A stretch of DNA of 64,000 bases from DASVHS01 sp038244815 (GTDB lineage Bacteria; Acidobacteriota; Thermoanaerobaculia; Gp7-AA8). Shown here in pieces: positions 42,684-51,543 of this stretch. The stretch spans positions 224,270 to 288,269 of the forward strand of contig JBBRTB010000001.1 in assembly GCA_038244815.1 (NCBI GenBank). Reading direction: 5' to 3'. Numbering within the stretch: the first letter of the stretch is position 1; each line of letters begins with the position of its first letter. Made by a program: the position numbers and the translations under genes. Under the pieces are notes generated by a model that was not told the origin of the DNA, did not search any database, and worked only from the letters and a program-made list of their open reading frames with translations.

Positions 42684-44135
42684 TCAGACCCGGTCCAGCT
42701 CCGCCACACCGATCTCGAGCATCTCTTCGACGCGCCCGCGCTTCGGGCTCTCCGCGTAGATGCGGATCATGGGCTCGGTGCCCGACTTGCGGAACAGGAT
42801 CCAGGAGCCGTCCCTGAAGTTCATCTTCACGCCGTCCTTCTCCTCGAGGTTGGCGAAGTCAGGGCCGAACGCCTGCTGCAACTCCCCCCGCCGCACCCGA
42901 TCGATGAGCCGCGCACAAAGATCCATCGAGCGATGCAGGTCACGACGGTCGTAGTGAAGCGCACCGAACTCCTGCTCCATGCCCGCGATGACTTCCGACA
43001 ACGGCCGGCGGTAGTGAGCGACCGCCTCGGCCACCATCATTCCGGAGAGCACGCCGTCGCGCTCCGGGAGGAACTGTCCGAAACCGATGCCGCCGCTCTC
43101 CTCCCCGCCGATCAGCACATCGCGCGTCAACATGAGGTCCGCCACGTATTTGAATCCAATGGCGGTCTCGTGCAGCGTGGCCTGGAGCGAGCGGGCGATC
43201 TTCTCGATCAGCCGCGTCGTCGAGAACGTCTTGACGATGTCGCCCTTTCTCTTTCGCTCGCGCACGAGATAGAGCGCCAGCAGCGAGATGATCTTATGCG
43301 GCGAGACGAACTCCGCCCGCTCGTCGAGGATGCCCAGCCGGTCGGCGTCGCCGTCGTTGCAGATGGCCAGGTCGTACTCCCCGGTGAGCATGACGTTCTT
43401 CGCGGCGAGCAGATTCTCGGGGATGGGTTCGGGATTCACGCCACCGAACGACGGATTCACATCGCCGCGGATTCCGTCGACGATCGTTTCGGTCAGCGGT
43501 TCCACGGAGCGGCGGATGATGCGCGCCGCGCCGACGTAGTCGATTCCCAGGATCCGCGAAGGCAGCGACGCGGCCACCCCGTGGATGGGGTCGTGCAGGA
43601 TAGCCATGCGCGCCGCCTTGATGAGAGCCACGTCGATCTGCGCCCGCAGCGCGGCCACGTAGTCGTCGAGAATATTCTCCTCGACGATCGAGCCGCCGGA
43701 CCGCCGGTCGTCGCGGCCGAGACTTCCGGCGATGGCCGTGTACATCTCCGGCAGCGCCGAACCGCCGTACCAGGCCTTGAACTTGACGCCGTTGTACTTC
43801 GCAGGATTGTGGCTCGCCGTGAGCACGATGCCGCCGAGAAGACGGCGGCGAGCGGCGGTGAACGAGATCGTCTGCGACGGCACCGCCTGCGATGACAGCA
43901 GCACGCGGTAGCCGCAGTCGCGCAGGACCTCGGCCGCCGCGGCCGCGAACTCCCGCGACAGAAAGCGGCGGTCATAGCCGACGACCAGCGAATCGCGATC
44001 GATCCCTGCCGGCGGTTCGAGCGTACGACCCGCGACCGCAATGGCGCGGCTTACACGGCGGACGTTGTCGAATGTGAACTGGTCGGCGATGACCGCGCGC
44101 CAGCCGTCCGTGCCGAATGTGATCTCCCCGGACAT
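42684..44135 (-). CDS. Alpha-D-phosphohexomutase (PGM/PMM family)
   Basis: A 483-residue protein from the ATG at 44135 (MSGEITFGTDGWR). It has the catalytic phosphoserine loop TASHNP (106-111, Ser108), the metal loop NDGDADRLG, the sugar-specificity loop GEESGGIGF and the C-terminal phosphate loop FRKSGTEPMIRIYAE. It interconverts hexose 1- and 6-phosphates for cell-wall or storage polysaccharide synthesis. Upstream in-frame codons to 44231 are encoded by an 18-bp repeat array and are rejected as N-terminus. Confidence 0.95.
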   Translation of the reverse strand: MSGEITFGTDGWRAVIADQFTFDNVRRVSRAIAVAGRTLEPPAGIDRDSLVVGYDRRFLSREFAAAAAEVLRDCGYRVLLSSQAVPSQTISFTAARRRLLGGIVLTASHNPAKYNGVKFKAWYGGSALPEMYTAIAGSLGRDDRRSGGSIVEENILDDYVAALRAQIDVALIKAARMAILHDPIHGVAASLPSRILGIDYVGAARIIRRSVEPLTETIVDGIRGDVNPSFGGVNPEPIPENLLAAKNVMLTGEYDLAICNDGDADRLGILDERAEFVSPHKIISLLALYLVRERKRKGDIVKTFSTTRLIEKIARSLQATLHETAIGFKYVADLMLTRDVLIGGEESGGIGFGQFLPERDGVLSGMMVAEAVAHYRRPLSEVIAGMEQEFGALHYDRRDLHRSMDLCARLIDRVRRGELQQAFGPDFANLEEKDGVKMNFRDGSWILFRKSGTEPMIRIYAESPKRGRVEEMLEIGVAELDRV

Positions 44136-44170
44136 GTGGCGCGCATGATAAGCCACGGCGCCGTGGGTGG

Positions 44171-44270
44171 TGTGGACGCCGGCTTCAGTGTGGACGCCGG
44201 CTTCAGTGTGGACGCCGGCTGAAGCCGGCACCTACACTGCCGGCACCTAACACTGCCGGCACCTACACGC
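44171..44270. repeat. 18-bp and 15-16-bp tandem repeat cluster
   Basis: TGTGGACGCCGGCTTCAG occurs twice exactly (44171-44206) and a third time in part (44207-44220). A GCCGGCTGAAGCCGGC palindrome follows, then GCCGGCACCTACACT-type units three times. All share the GCCGGC core and face each other as an inverted design. It fills the gap between the phosphohexomutase and the small membrane protein gene. The unit length differs from the heptamer class. Confidence 0.8.
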
Positions 44271-44275
44271 CACCG

Positions 44276-44752
44276 CTACTGCCGTCCGAAGCCACCGCCG
44301 AGCACCGGCTTCGTCCCTTGCTGCTGAACGAGCTTCACGCCCTCGGGTCCGCCCACCACGACCAACCGCCCCGTCGCGTCATGCCCAATGAGCGGCGCAC
44401 TCCCCTGCGGCGCGATCACCGGCTGCGGTTGCGTCGGATCCTCGGCCATGAGGATCTGCGAGCGTGCCTGCGCAGCGACGAGCGTGGGGTCCGCCCCCGC
44501 CGCATCCGTGATCTGGCCCTCCCGGATGACCTCAGGCTTCCTCTCGACGGCCGCCAGCGGTTGCACACGCGGCCCGTAGAGCCGGCCGTAACCGGTCGAG
44601 CTCGGCTTGCGCAGATTGGCCGTAATCGTGATGCCCGCGAAGATGGCGACGAACGCCAGCAACGCCAGACCGAAGTTCCTGAGTGTCAGAATGCGGCGGT
44701 GTTGCCGCCGGTCTCGCACCGGAACGACGAGGTCGGGCCTCGAGCTAGTCAT
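44276..44752 (-). CDS. Single-pass membrane protein of unknown function
   Basis: From the ATG at 44752 the protein has 158 residues: a basic cytoplasmic stretch (RDRRQHRRILTLRN), one membrane segment (about 26-46, FGLALLAFVAIFAGITITA), and a Pro/Gln-rich, probably extracytoplasmic tail ending LGGGFGRQ. No domain was recognised. The ribosome binding site is weak. The gene is divergent from the Gfo/Idh/MocA gene and separated from the mutase by the repeat cluster. Confidence 0.6.
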   Translation of the reverse strand: MTSSRPDLVVPVRDRRQHRRILTLRNFGLALLAFVAIFAGITITANLRKPSSTGYGRLYGPRVQPLAAVERKPEVIREGQITDAAGADPTLVAAQARSQILMAEDPTQPQPVIAPQGSAPLIGHDATGRLVVVGGPEGVKLVQQQGTKPVLGGGFGRQ

Positions 44753-44810
44753 GCTCACGGGTAAGTGCGAGGCGGCTGCCAACTTGCAACCCTCACGATA
44801 GGAGTCGTCT

Positions 44811-45827
44811 ATGGCGAAAGTAGCGATCATCGGACGGGGCTGGGGAGCGCGGGTTCAGGAACCGGCCTTCCGCGAAGCCGGACTCGAGGTTGTGAAAGTG
44901 GCTGCGCGCTCCGAATGGCGCGAGGTCGTCTCCTCCCCCGCGGCAGACCTCGTCAGCGTGGTCATGCCGCCCGGAACCCATCTCGAGATCGCCACGGCCG
45001 CGCTGGCCGCGGGCAAACACCTCATCAGCGAGAAGCCGACGGCACTCAACGTGCGCGAAGCGGAGCAACTCGCCGCCGCGGCCCGGAAACTCCCCGGCCG
45101 GATCGCCATCATCGATCATGAGCTGCGCTTTCTTCCGGCGTGGCGCGCGGCGCGTGATCGCATCGGCGAGATCGGAGCGCTGCGTTACGCGGAAGTGCGC
45201 TATGCCAGTCCCGGCCGCGGCGATCGAAACCGCGAGTGGAACTGGTGGAGCGACGCCGCGCAGGGTGGCGGGATCTGGGGCGCCGTCGGCTCTCACTTCG
45301 TCGATACATTCCGCTACCTCGGCTTCGAGATCGAAGCGGTGCAGGCACTGCTGCACGCCGCCATCGCCGAGAGACCGCTCGACGGTCGCAGCAGGCCGGT
45401 CACCGCCGACGACGTGGCCGGGGTGCATCTTCGCTTCCGCGGCGGTGCGGTGGCGATGATGGCGATTGGCGCCGTCGCCTCCGGCCCCGATGAGCCGGCA
45501 GTCATCACTCTGCATGGCGAGACCGGCGCGATGCGGCTCACCGGCGAGGAGCTTCTCCTCGCGCAGCCGATGAAGCCGTTCGTGCGCATTGCCGGCAATG
45601 ACCTTCAGAAGCGCACGGGAAACTCGCCGGGGGGAGCGTTCGGCAGTGGCACGCTGCTCCTCGGCCAGGCCTTGCGCGCGGCTCTCGACGATGGCAATCG
45701 CGAAGCACTTTCTCCGGCAGCAACGTTCGACGACGGACTTGCGCAGCAGCGCGTGCTCGACGCAGCGCGGGAATCGGCGGGCAACGACGGCCGATGGATC
45801 ACGGTTCGCGGAACTGCGAAGGCGTGA
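44811..45827 (+). CDS. Gfo/Idh/MocA family oxidoreductase
   Basis: A 338-residue protein: N-terminal Rossmann domain (VAIIGRGWGARVQEPAF, GxG-type dinucleotide site), the conserved EKP at 74-76 (HLISEKPTALN), and a C-terminal alpha/beta domain with GGGIWGAVGSHFVDTFRYL containing the family His. Members oxidise sugars, inositols or related alcohols with NAD(P). A TAGGAG ribosome binding site supports the ATG. Its 3' end overlaps the convergent AraC regulator by 29 nt. Confidence 0.93.
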   Translation: MAKVAIIGRGWGARVQEPAFREAGLEVVKVAARSEWREVVSSPAADLVSVVMPPGTHLEIATAALAAGKHLISEKPTALNVREAEQLAAAARKLPGRIAIIDHELRFLPAWRAARDRIGEIGALRYAEVRYASPGRGDRNREWNWWSDAAQGGGIWGAVGSHFVDTFRYLGFEIEAVQALLHAAIAERPLDGRSRPVTADDVAGVHLRFRGGAVAMMAIGAVASGPDEPAVITLHGETGAMRLTGEELLLAQPMKPFVRIAGNDLQKRTGNSPGGAFGSGTLLLGQALRAALDDGNREALSPAATFDDGLAQQRVLDAARESAGNDGRWITVRGTAKA

Positions 45828-46629
45828 TTCCGAAGTGGCGCCGGAACAGCGCGGAGAAGTGACTGTGGCTGGCGAAGCCGAGGTTCAGGGCGATGTCGCT
45901 GAGCCCGGAGTCCGTCTCGCGGAGCAGGTCGAGCGCAGCGCGAAGACGGAGCGCGTGCTGATACGAGGTGATCGATACGCGTGCGCTGTCGCGGAAGGCC
46001 CGGCAGAGGTGGAAGGGAGAGCAGTCGACCGCAGCCGCGATCTGCCTCAACGAGAACCGGCGCGCCGGAGCAGCACCGAGGAGGCGCTTCACCGCTTCGA
46101 CGCGCTCGGCCATCGCCCGCGATACCGCGGACAGCGGAGGAGCCCCGACGACGCGCGCCACGATCGCCATCGCTTCTTCATCGACGCCAAGTGAGTCGCC
46201 GTTCGCGACGGCATCGAAGAGCCGCCGCTGCCGCAGGTATGTGAGCGAGTCGATCGACACATGCGTGGCGCGAAATGGCAGCCGCTCGTCGCCCCCGGTG
46301 AGCTCGAGGAGGATGTCGTCGGCCAGGACGAACCAGTCGGATGCATCGATCCGGCTCACGGGTGTGCGTGTGTATTCCTGATGCTTGTTGTACAGCGTGG
46401 CGCAGTTCGGTGTGGCCGTAAACGCCGCTCCGCCGGCGTGACGGATGATGGTCGAGCTGCGCGGAAAAACAACCGTGTGATGTGTGCAGGGTCCGGAGTC
46501 GCGGAACATCGGATGGTGGGCGGGGCAGCGGAACGTGCCCATGGCCACGACATCGCTCCGAAAGAGGAGCGACTCGACCGGTTTCAGCTCGATCGGCAGC
46601 AGCACGTTGCCATGTTGTACGAAAAACAA
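45799..46629 (-). CDS. AraC family transcriptional regulator
   Basis: A protein of up to 276 residues with a cupin-like N-terminal sensor region (AMGTFRCPAHHPMFRDSGP) and a C-terminal AraC/XylS double helix-turn-helix: FSLRQIAAAVDCSPFHLCRAFRD and LSDIALNLGFASHSHFSALFRRHFGITPSQFRE. The effector is unknown. The start is uncertain: the ATG at 46629 abuts the pnp terminator and has no clear ribosome binding site; a GTG at 46605 is an alternative. Confidence 0.88.
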   Translation of the reverse strand: MFFVQHGNVLLPIELKPVESLLFRSDVVAMGTFRCPAHHPMFRDSGPCTHHTVVFPRSSTIIRHAGGAAFTATPNCATLYNKHQEYTRTPVSRIDASDWFVLADDILLELTGGDERLPFRATHVSIDSLTYLRQRRLFDAVANGDSLGVDEEAMAIVARVVGAPPLSAVSRAMAERVEAVKRLLGAAPARRFSLRQIAAAVDCSPFHLCRAFRDSARVSITSYQHALRLRAALDLLRETDSGLSDIALNLGFASHSHFSALFRRHFGITPSQFREP

Positions 46630-46630
46630 A

Positions 46631-46650
46631 GCGCCGCGTTTCCGCGGCGC
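46631..46650 (-). terminator. Intrinsic terminator of pnp
   Basis: GCGCCGCG (46631-46638) and CGCGGCGC (46643-46650) form a perfect 8-bp stem with a 4-nt loop, extended by A/T pairs, followed on the minus strand by TTTGTTTTTC. It begins 12 nt behind the pnp stop codon. Confidence 0.88.
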
Positions 46651-46662
46651 TTTTCGTTTCCG

Positions 46663-48999
46663 TTACTTGTTGTCGCTGCCTTCCCCGCCCCCGCCCCCAC
46701 CCTCACGACCACCCCCGCCGCCCTGGCCTCCCCGGTACCCGCCCCCGCCGCCGCCCTCGCGCCGCGGACCCCGGTCGCGATGACCGCCGCCCCCGCCGTC
46801 GCGTCGCGGTCCGCGGTCGCGGTCCCGGAATCCTCCGCCTCCCGGGCGGTGCTCGCCACCGCCTTCACGCGGTCCGCGCGGACGGGAAGCCGCGGCAGCC
46901 GCCAGCTCCTCTTCCGTCGGTGGCGGAAGCAGCGGTTTGCGCGACAGACGGATCTTGCCGGTGTCGGGCTCGATGCCTACGACCTTCACTTCCACCTCGT
47001 CGCCGAGCTGCATGATGTCGGTGACCTGGCCGACGCGCGTGTGCGCCATCTCGGAGATGTGCAGCAGGCCGTCCTGGCCGGGCAGAATCTCCACGAACGC
47101 TCCGTACGGCTCGATGCGCTTGACCGTTCCCTTGTACGTCTTATCCACCTCGGGTGAAGCGGTGAGACCCTTGATGATGTCGATGGCACGCTGCGCCGCG
47201 GCGGCGTCCATCGAGGCGATGGTGACTTTCCCGTCGTCCGCGACGTCGATCTTTGTTCCCGTCTCCTCCACGATCCAGCGGATGGTCTTGCCACCCGAAC
47301 CGATGACGTCGCGGATGCGGTCCTTCGGTACCATGATCGTGTAAAGACGCGGCGCGTACTCCGAGAGCTCGGCGCGAGGCTGGGCGATCGCCGCATCCAT
47401 CTTGTCGAGGATGAAGAGACGTCCCTCCCTGGCCTGCTGGAGAGCCTGAGCCATGACTTCGCGGGCGATGCCGCTCACCTTGATGTCCATCTGCAGCGCG
47501 GTAATGCCATTGCGCGTGCCGGCCACCTTGAAGTCCATGTCGCCTTCGTGATCTTCCAGTCCGGCGATATCAGACAGAATCGCGGTCTTGTCGTTTTCCT
47601 TGACCAGACCCATGGCCACACCGGCCACGGAGGCCCGCAGGGGAACGCCCGCATCCATCAGCGCCAGCGAGCCGCCGCAGACCGAAGCCATCGACGACGA
47701 GCCGTTCGACTCCAGGATGTCCGAGACGATGCGGATGGTGTAGGCGAACTCCGCCTCCGAGGGCAGCATCGGCTGCAGGGCGCGGCGGGCCAGGTTTCCA
47801 TGACCGATCTCGCGGCGAGCGGGACCGCGCAGGAACTTCACTTCACCGACCGAGAACGGCGGGAAGTTGTAGTGCAGCATGAAGCGCTGGAAGGTCTCAC
47901 CTTCGAAATCCTCGATCTTCTGTGCTTCCTGCGGAGTGCCCAGCGTGACGGTCACCAGGGCCTGGGTCTCGCCGCGCGTGAATACGGCCGAGCCGTGGGT
48001 GCGCGGGAGAATCTTGAGGTCGATGTCGATGGGGCGGATCTCGTTGAATCGCCGCCCGTCGACGCGCATCTGCTCGCCGACCACGACCTCACGGAACACG
48101 CGCACCTGCATCTCTCCGAGCGCCGCCTTCGTCGCCTCGATGCGCTCGGTGTCCTCGGCGGGAATCGCGCCGAGGATCTCCTCACGCACTTTCTTCGATG
48201 CCTCGCTGCGGGCCTTCTTGCCCGTCGTCAGCATGGCCTCGCGAATCTGCGCGCGGTACTTCGATGAGAGCTCTTTGAACAGCTCGTCGGTGAATTTCGC
48301 TTTGTACTCGATGTTGATCTTCTCTTTGCCGGCATCCGCACGAAGCTGTTTCTGCAATTCGCAGATGCGGCGGATCTCGTTGTGCGCCGCTTCCAGTGCA
48401 TCGAGCATGATGCTTTCCGACACTTCCCGCGCGCCCGCCTCGACCATGACGATGGCGCTGTCCGTGCCGGCCACGACCAGGTCGAGATCCGACAGATCGC
48501 GCTGCGAGTTGGTCGGGTTGATGACGAGCTGTCCGTCGATGGAACCGACGCGCACCGCGCCGATCGGGTTCAGGAACGGAATCTCCGAGATCACCAGCGC
48601 GGTCGATGCCGCGTTGATGGCCAGCACGTCCGGATCGTTCTCGCCGTCCGCGGAGAGCACGAAGGCGATGATCTGCGTCTCGTTCCGATATCCCTGCTGG
48701 AACGACGGACGGAGTGGCCGGTCGATCAGCCGCGAGGTCAGGATCTCCTTTTCCGTCGGCCGCCCTTCACGTTTGAAGAAGCCGCCCGGGATTCGCCCGC
48801 CGGCGTACGTGTACTCCTTGTAGTCGACCGTGAGCGGCATGAAGTCGCCGATTACGTTCCCTTCCTTGAATGTGGCGGTGGCGATGACCACTGTGTCGCC
48901 GTAGCGGATGACGCATGCGCCATGAGCCTGTTTGGCGAGCACACCTGTCTCCAGCGACAGGGCTTTCCCGCCGATCTGCATTTCTCTCTTGTGAGCCAT
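46663..48999 (-). CDS. pnp: Polyribonucleotide nucleotidyltransferase (PNPase)
   Basis: A 778-residue protein from the ATG at 48999, chosen because GAAGGAAATA lies directly upstream; an in-frame start at 49026 is less likely. Two RNase PH-like domains (EIPFLNPIGAVRVG, LRGPARREIGHGNLARRAL), a KH domain (VIGSGGKTIRWIVEETGTKID) and an S1 domain (YKGTVKRIEPYGAFVEILPG) are in standard order. A C-terminal extension of about 75 residues rich in Gly and Arg (RGPRR, GGGG runs) follows; RGG-like tails often bind RNA or condense. The enzyme degrades RNA 3' to 5' using phosphate. Confidence 0.97.
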   Translation of the reverse strand: MAHKREMQIGGKALSLETGVLAKQAHGACVIRYGDTVVIATATFKEGNVIGDFMPLTVDYKEYTYAGGRIPGGFFKREGRPTEKEILTSRLIDRPLRPSFQQGYRNETQIIAFVLSADGENDPDVLAINAASTALVISEIPFLNPIGAVRVGSIDGQLVINPTNSQRDLSDLDLVVAGTDSAIVMVEAGAREVSESIMLDALEAAHNEIRRICELQKQLRADAGKEKINIEYKAKFTDELFKELSSKYRAQIREAMLTTGKKARSEASKKVREEILGAIPAEDTERIEATKAALGEMQVRVFREVVVGEQMRVDGRRFNEIRPIDIDLKILPRTHGSAVFTRGETQALVTVTLGTPQEAQKIEDFEGETFQRFMLHYNFPPFSVGEVKFLRGPARREIGHGNLARRALQPMLPSEAEFAYTIRIVSDILESNGSSSMASVCGGSLALMDAGVPLRASVAGVAMGLVKENDKTAILSDIAGLEDHEGDMDFKVAGTRNGITALQMDIKVSGIAREVMAQALQQAREGRLFILDKMDAAIAQPRAELSEYAPRLYTIMVPKDRIRDVIGSGGKTIRWIVEETGTKIDVADDGKVTIASMDAAAAQRAIDIIKGLTASPEVDKTYKGTVKRIEPYGAFVEILPGQDGLLHISEMAHTRVGQVTDIMQLGDEVEVKVVGIEPDTGKIRLSRKPLLPPPTEEELAAAAASRPRGPREGGGEHRPGGGGFRDRDRGPRRDGGGGGHRDRGPRREGGGGGGYRGGQGGGGGREGGGGGGEGSDNK

Positions 49000-49092
49000 T
49001 ATTTCCTTCGATGGTGCCGAGGCCACTCATCGCCTCGTGCGTATTTTGTTTTCCTGGGCCGAACGATGGGATCCGGCCGGTGGGGCTACTGC

Positions 49093-49121
49093 AAAAAAAA
49101 GGACAGGCGGGGCGCCTGTCC
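49093..49121 (-). terminator. Intrinsic terminator of rpsO
   Basis: A 9-bp stem (GGACAGGCG 49101-49109, CGCCTGTCC 49113-49121) with a 3-nt loop is followed on the minus strand by eight T. It lies 16 nt behind the rpsO stop, between rpsO and pnp. Confidence 0.93.
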
Positions 49122-49137
49122 TTACCGTTGGCCTGAT

Positions 49138-49407
49138 TTACTTGCGGATACCGAGCTTGTCGATGATCGTGCGGTAGCGCTCCACATCGATCTTCTTCAG
49201 ATAGTCGAGAAGGCGACGGCGGCGGCCGACGAGCTTGAGAAGCCCGCGGCGGCTGTGGTGGTCCTTCGCATGCGATTTGAAGTGCTCGGTCAGGTACGAA
49301 ATGCGGTTCGACAGAAGCGCGATCTGCACTTCGGGCGAGCCTGTGTCCTCTTCATGGGTCCGATACTGGGAAATCAGATCCGTTTTCTGTTGCTTGGTGG
49401 TGGTCAA
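49138..49407 (-). CDS. rpsO: 30S ribosomal protein S15
   Basis: An 89-residue protein, standard S15 length and sequence: DLISQYRTHEEDTGSPEVQIALLSNRI, LTEHFKSHAKDHHSRRGLLKLVGRRRRLLDYLKK. It binds 16S rRNA early in 30S assembly. The rpsO-pnp order is conserved in bacteria; here a strong terminator separates them. AAGGAGAAAA precedes the ATG. Confidence 0.99.
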   Translation of the reverse strand: MTTTKQQKTDLISQYRTHEEDTGSPEVQIALLSNRISYLTEHFKSHAKDHHSRRGLLKLVGRRRRLLDYLKKIDVERYRTIIDKLGIRK

Positions 49408-49498
49408 AACCTTTTCTCCTTAGATGTTTACCCAACATTCCACAGTAGGGTGTCGTGAAGCAGGTCACCATAACACAGGGATAGGCAAATCCAATCCC

Positions 49499-49615
49499 GA
49501 TGGGGTCAGGTCTGTAGTTCGCAGTTTTTTCTTCCAGGTGTAGAGCGCCATGGCGACGGGGGCGTGCACTCTACACCTGGAAGAAAAAACTGCGAACTAC
49601 AGACCTGACCCCATC
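49499..49615. repeat. 47-bp perfect inverted repeat (REPIN-like)
   Basis: The arms 49499-49545 and 49569-49615 are exact reverse complements over 47 bp, separated by a 23-bp loop. The outer ends read GATGGGGTCAGG and CCTGACCCCATC. GGGGTCAGGTCT-type sequences are recurrent in elements mobilised by REP-associated tyrosine (TnpA-REP) transposases; none is encoded in this window. It lies between truB and rpsO. Confidence 0.92.
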
Positions 49616-49621
49616 ATCCCA

Positions 49622-50551
49622 TCATCCCGCCAGCACCACTTTCGGCTTCACTTCCACCGGCCCTCCCTCCCGCAGCACGTTCACGACCTCGCCGATGGCC
49701 ACGAGCTGATCCTCAGGATTGCCGAGAGCGATGAGATCGCCTTTTCTCACGGGAACGGCCGGGGTCATGATCACTCCCTGCCCGTTCATCATCTTCCCCT
49801 GCTGGCTCCAGTCGATGCGCAGCTTCTCGAGCGGAAGGTCGATGTCAGAGAGCGACTGGTAATGCGGGGCGGCGAGAATCTCCTCGGGCCTGCCCTGCTC
49901 CATGCGGTCGAACGGAATGGCGTTCTCGACGTGGAACCTGCCGATGACCGTGCGACGGAGCACTTTGAGATGCGCGGGAATGCCCGCGGCGTTCCCGAGA
50001 TCGTTGGCGAGCGAGCGGATGTACGTGCCGGCGGACGAGCGGACGCGGAACTGTGCCGTCGACCCCGTCACCGACAGCATGGTGAATTCGTACACCGTGA
50101 CGCGCTTGGTCTTCAGCTCGACCGGCTCGCCCCGGCGGGCCATCTCGTACGCGCGCACGCCCTGCACTTTCTTGGCGGAGAACGCCGGCGGCATCTGCTC
50201 GATCTCGCCCGTGAACCTCGCCACGAGCGGGGCAAAATCGAGATGTTCGACGCTGGCCTCCCGCGCCTCGCCAGCCGGTTGGCCCGATGAGTCGTACGTA
50301 TCGGTCGCCCATCCGAACTGGATCGTTCCCTCGTAGGTCTTCTCCATGCCCATCAGGTACGCCTGGAGGCGTGTCGCCTTGCCGACGCAGAGCACGAGCA
50401 GGCCGGTGGCCAGAGGATCGAGCGTGCCGGTGTGCCCGGCCTTCTTCACGTTCGCCCGGCGGCGGAACGCATCCACGACATCGTGGCTGGTGATCCCTGC
50501 TTTCTTGTCGACCAGGAGAACGCCGTCGAATCGCGGCTGTGGCTTCTGCAT
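49622..50551 (-). CDS. truB: tRNA pseudouridine(55) synthase TruB
   Basis: A 309-residue protein from the ATG at 50551 (MQKPQPRFDGVLLVDKKAG). The TruB catalytic motif GHTGTLDPLATGLLVLCVGKATR is near residue 40, and KTYEGTIQFGWATDTYD and VRSSAGTYIRSLANDLG are conserved. It makes pseudouridine 55 in the T-loop of tRNAs. Its start overlaps the nrnA stop by one base (TGATG). The C-terminus carries a PUA-like segment. Confidence 0.97.
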   Translation of the reverse strand: MQKPQPRFDGVLLVDKKAGITSHDVVDAFRRRANVKKAGHTGTLDPLATGLLVLCVGKATRLQAYLMGMEKTYEGTIQFGWATDTYDSSGQPAGEAREASVEHLDFAPLVARFTGEIEQMPPAFSAKKVQGVRAYEMARRGEPVELKTKRVTVYEFTMLSVTGSTAQFRVRSSAGTYIRSLANDLGNAAGIPAHLKVLRRTVIGRFHVENAIPFDRMEQGRPEEILAAPHYQSLSDIDLPLEKLRIDWSQQGKMMNGQGVIMTPAVPVRKGDLIALGNPEDQLVAIGEVVNVLREGGPVEVKPKVVLAG

Positions 50552-51543
50552 CAAAGGATCCCGCTCAGGATCTCGACGAGCTTCGCCTTCGCTTCGGCGA
50601 GCGGCAGCGGGATCGTGCAACCGGATGCGGCCTTGTGGCCTCCGCCTCCGAACTTCGCCGCGACCTGCTGGACATCGACGCCGGGCTTGGCGCGCAGGGA
50701 GACGCGTGTGGAGTTGTCCTCACCCTCCTTCAGCAGCGCGGAGACGAGGACGCCTTCGATGTTGCGTCCGTAGTTGACGATGCCTTCGGTGTCTTCCGGC
50801 TCCGCTCCCGACTCGGCGAAAAACCGCTTCGGCAGGTCGGTCGTGGCGATCCGGTTCCGCGCGTGCAGCTGGAGCGTCGTCAGACAGAGGCCCAGCAGCC
50901 GGATCGAGCCCACGCTCTGGCTCTCGTTGATCCAGAGCGACACGTCACCTGGAACGACGCCCGCGCGGACGAGCTCGAGCGCCGCCTCGAACGTCCGCTG
51001 CGTGGTGTTGTGATAGCGGAAGAATCCCGTATCGGTCGCCAGCGACACGTACATGGCCGTGGCGGTGTCGCGATCGAGCGGCACGTGCAGAAAGCGGTTG
51101 TTGAGTTGCAGCACCATCTCGCCGACCGAGGGCGCGTCGATGTCGAGGTAGTTGATCTCCCCGTACATCTCGTTTCCGAGGTGGTGGTCGATGTTGACGA
51201 CGGGACCGGGAAGGATGTTGTAGCCGGTGCGCTCGACCTCCGGGCACTCCATCGCGAACAACGCGTCGTAGGCCTTCGGGTAGTCGGCGGGCAGCGATTC
51301 GGAGACCGTCACTTCGCCGGCCCCGGGAATGTTGTAGAGCGGTTTGGCAAATCCATCGCGCACCACCATCCGCGCTTCCTTGCCCAGCTTGTTGATGAGG
51401 CGCTTGAGGGCGATGCCGCTGCCGAGCGCGTCGCCGTCGGGATTGCGGTGCGCGGTGATCAGGAAGTTGCGTCCGCCGCGGATGCGCTCCGCCACTTCGT
51501 GTGCCGCGGTCTCAGGATTCTGTGTCGTCGTTGTCGTCGTCAT
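50551..51543 (-). CDS. nrnA: DHH phosphoesterase, NrnA-type oligoribonuclease
   Basis: A 330-residue protein from the ATG at 51543. DHH motifs are FLITAHRNPDGDALGSG, VVNIDHHLGN and the DHHA1 signature KFGGGGHKAASG near the C-terminus. NrnA degrades nano-RNAs and can dephosphorylate pAp. The location between rbfA and truB is common in bacteria. Its 5' end overlaps rbfA by 32 nt. Confidence 0.93.
   Translation of the reverse strand: MTTTTTTQNPETAAHEVAERIRGGRNFLITAHRNPDGDALGSGIALKRLINKLGKEARMVVRDGFAKPLYNIPGAGEVTVSESLPADYPKAYDALFAMECPEVERTGYNILPGPVVNIDHHLGNEMYGEINYLDIDAPSVGEMVLQLNNRFLHVPLDRDTATAMYVSLATDTGFFRYHNTTQRTFEAALELVRAGVVPGDVSLWINESQSVGSIRLLGLCLTTLQLHARNRIATTDLPKRFFAESGAEPEDTEGIVNYGRNIEGVLVSALLKEGEDNSTRVSLRAKPGVDVQQVAAKFGGGGHKAASGCTIPLPLAEAKAKLVEILSGIL

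Noticed and set aside
42679..42693. Short palindrome at the phosphohexomutase stop as a terminator
   Set aside because: A 7-bp stem with a 1-nt centre and no U-tract; too weak to call.
44171..44270. CRISPR-like or coding extension of the phosphohexomutase
   Set aside because: There are no spacers, and the encoded EAGVHT repeats precede the conserved N-terminus MSGEITFGTDGWR without a ribosome binding site at the upstream ATG.
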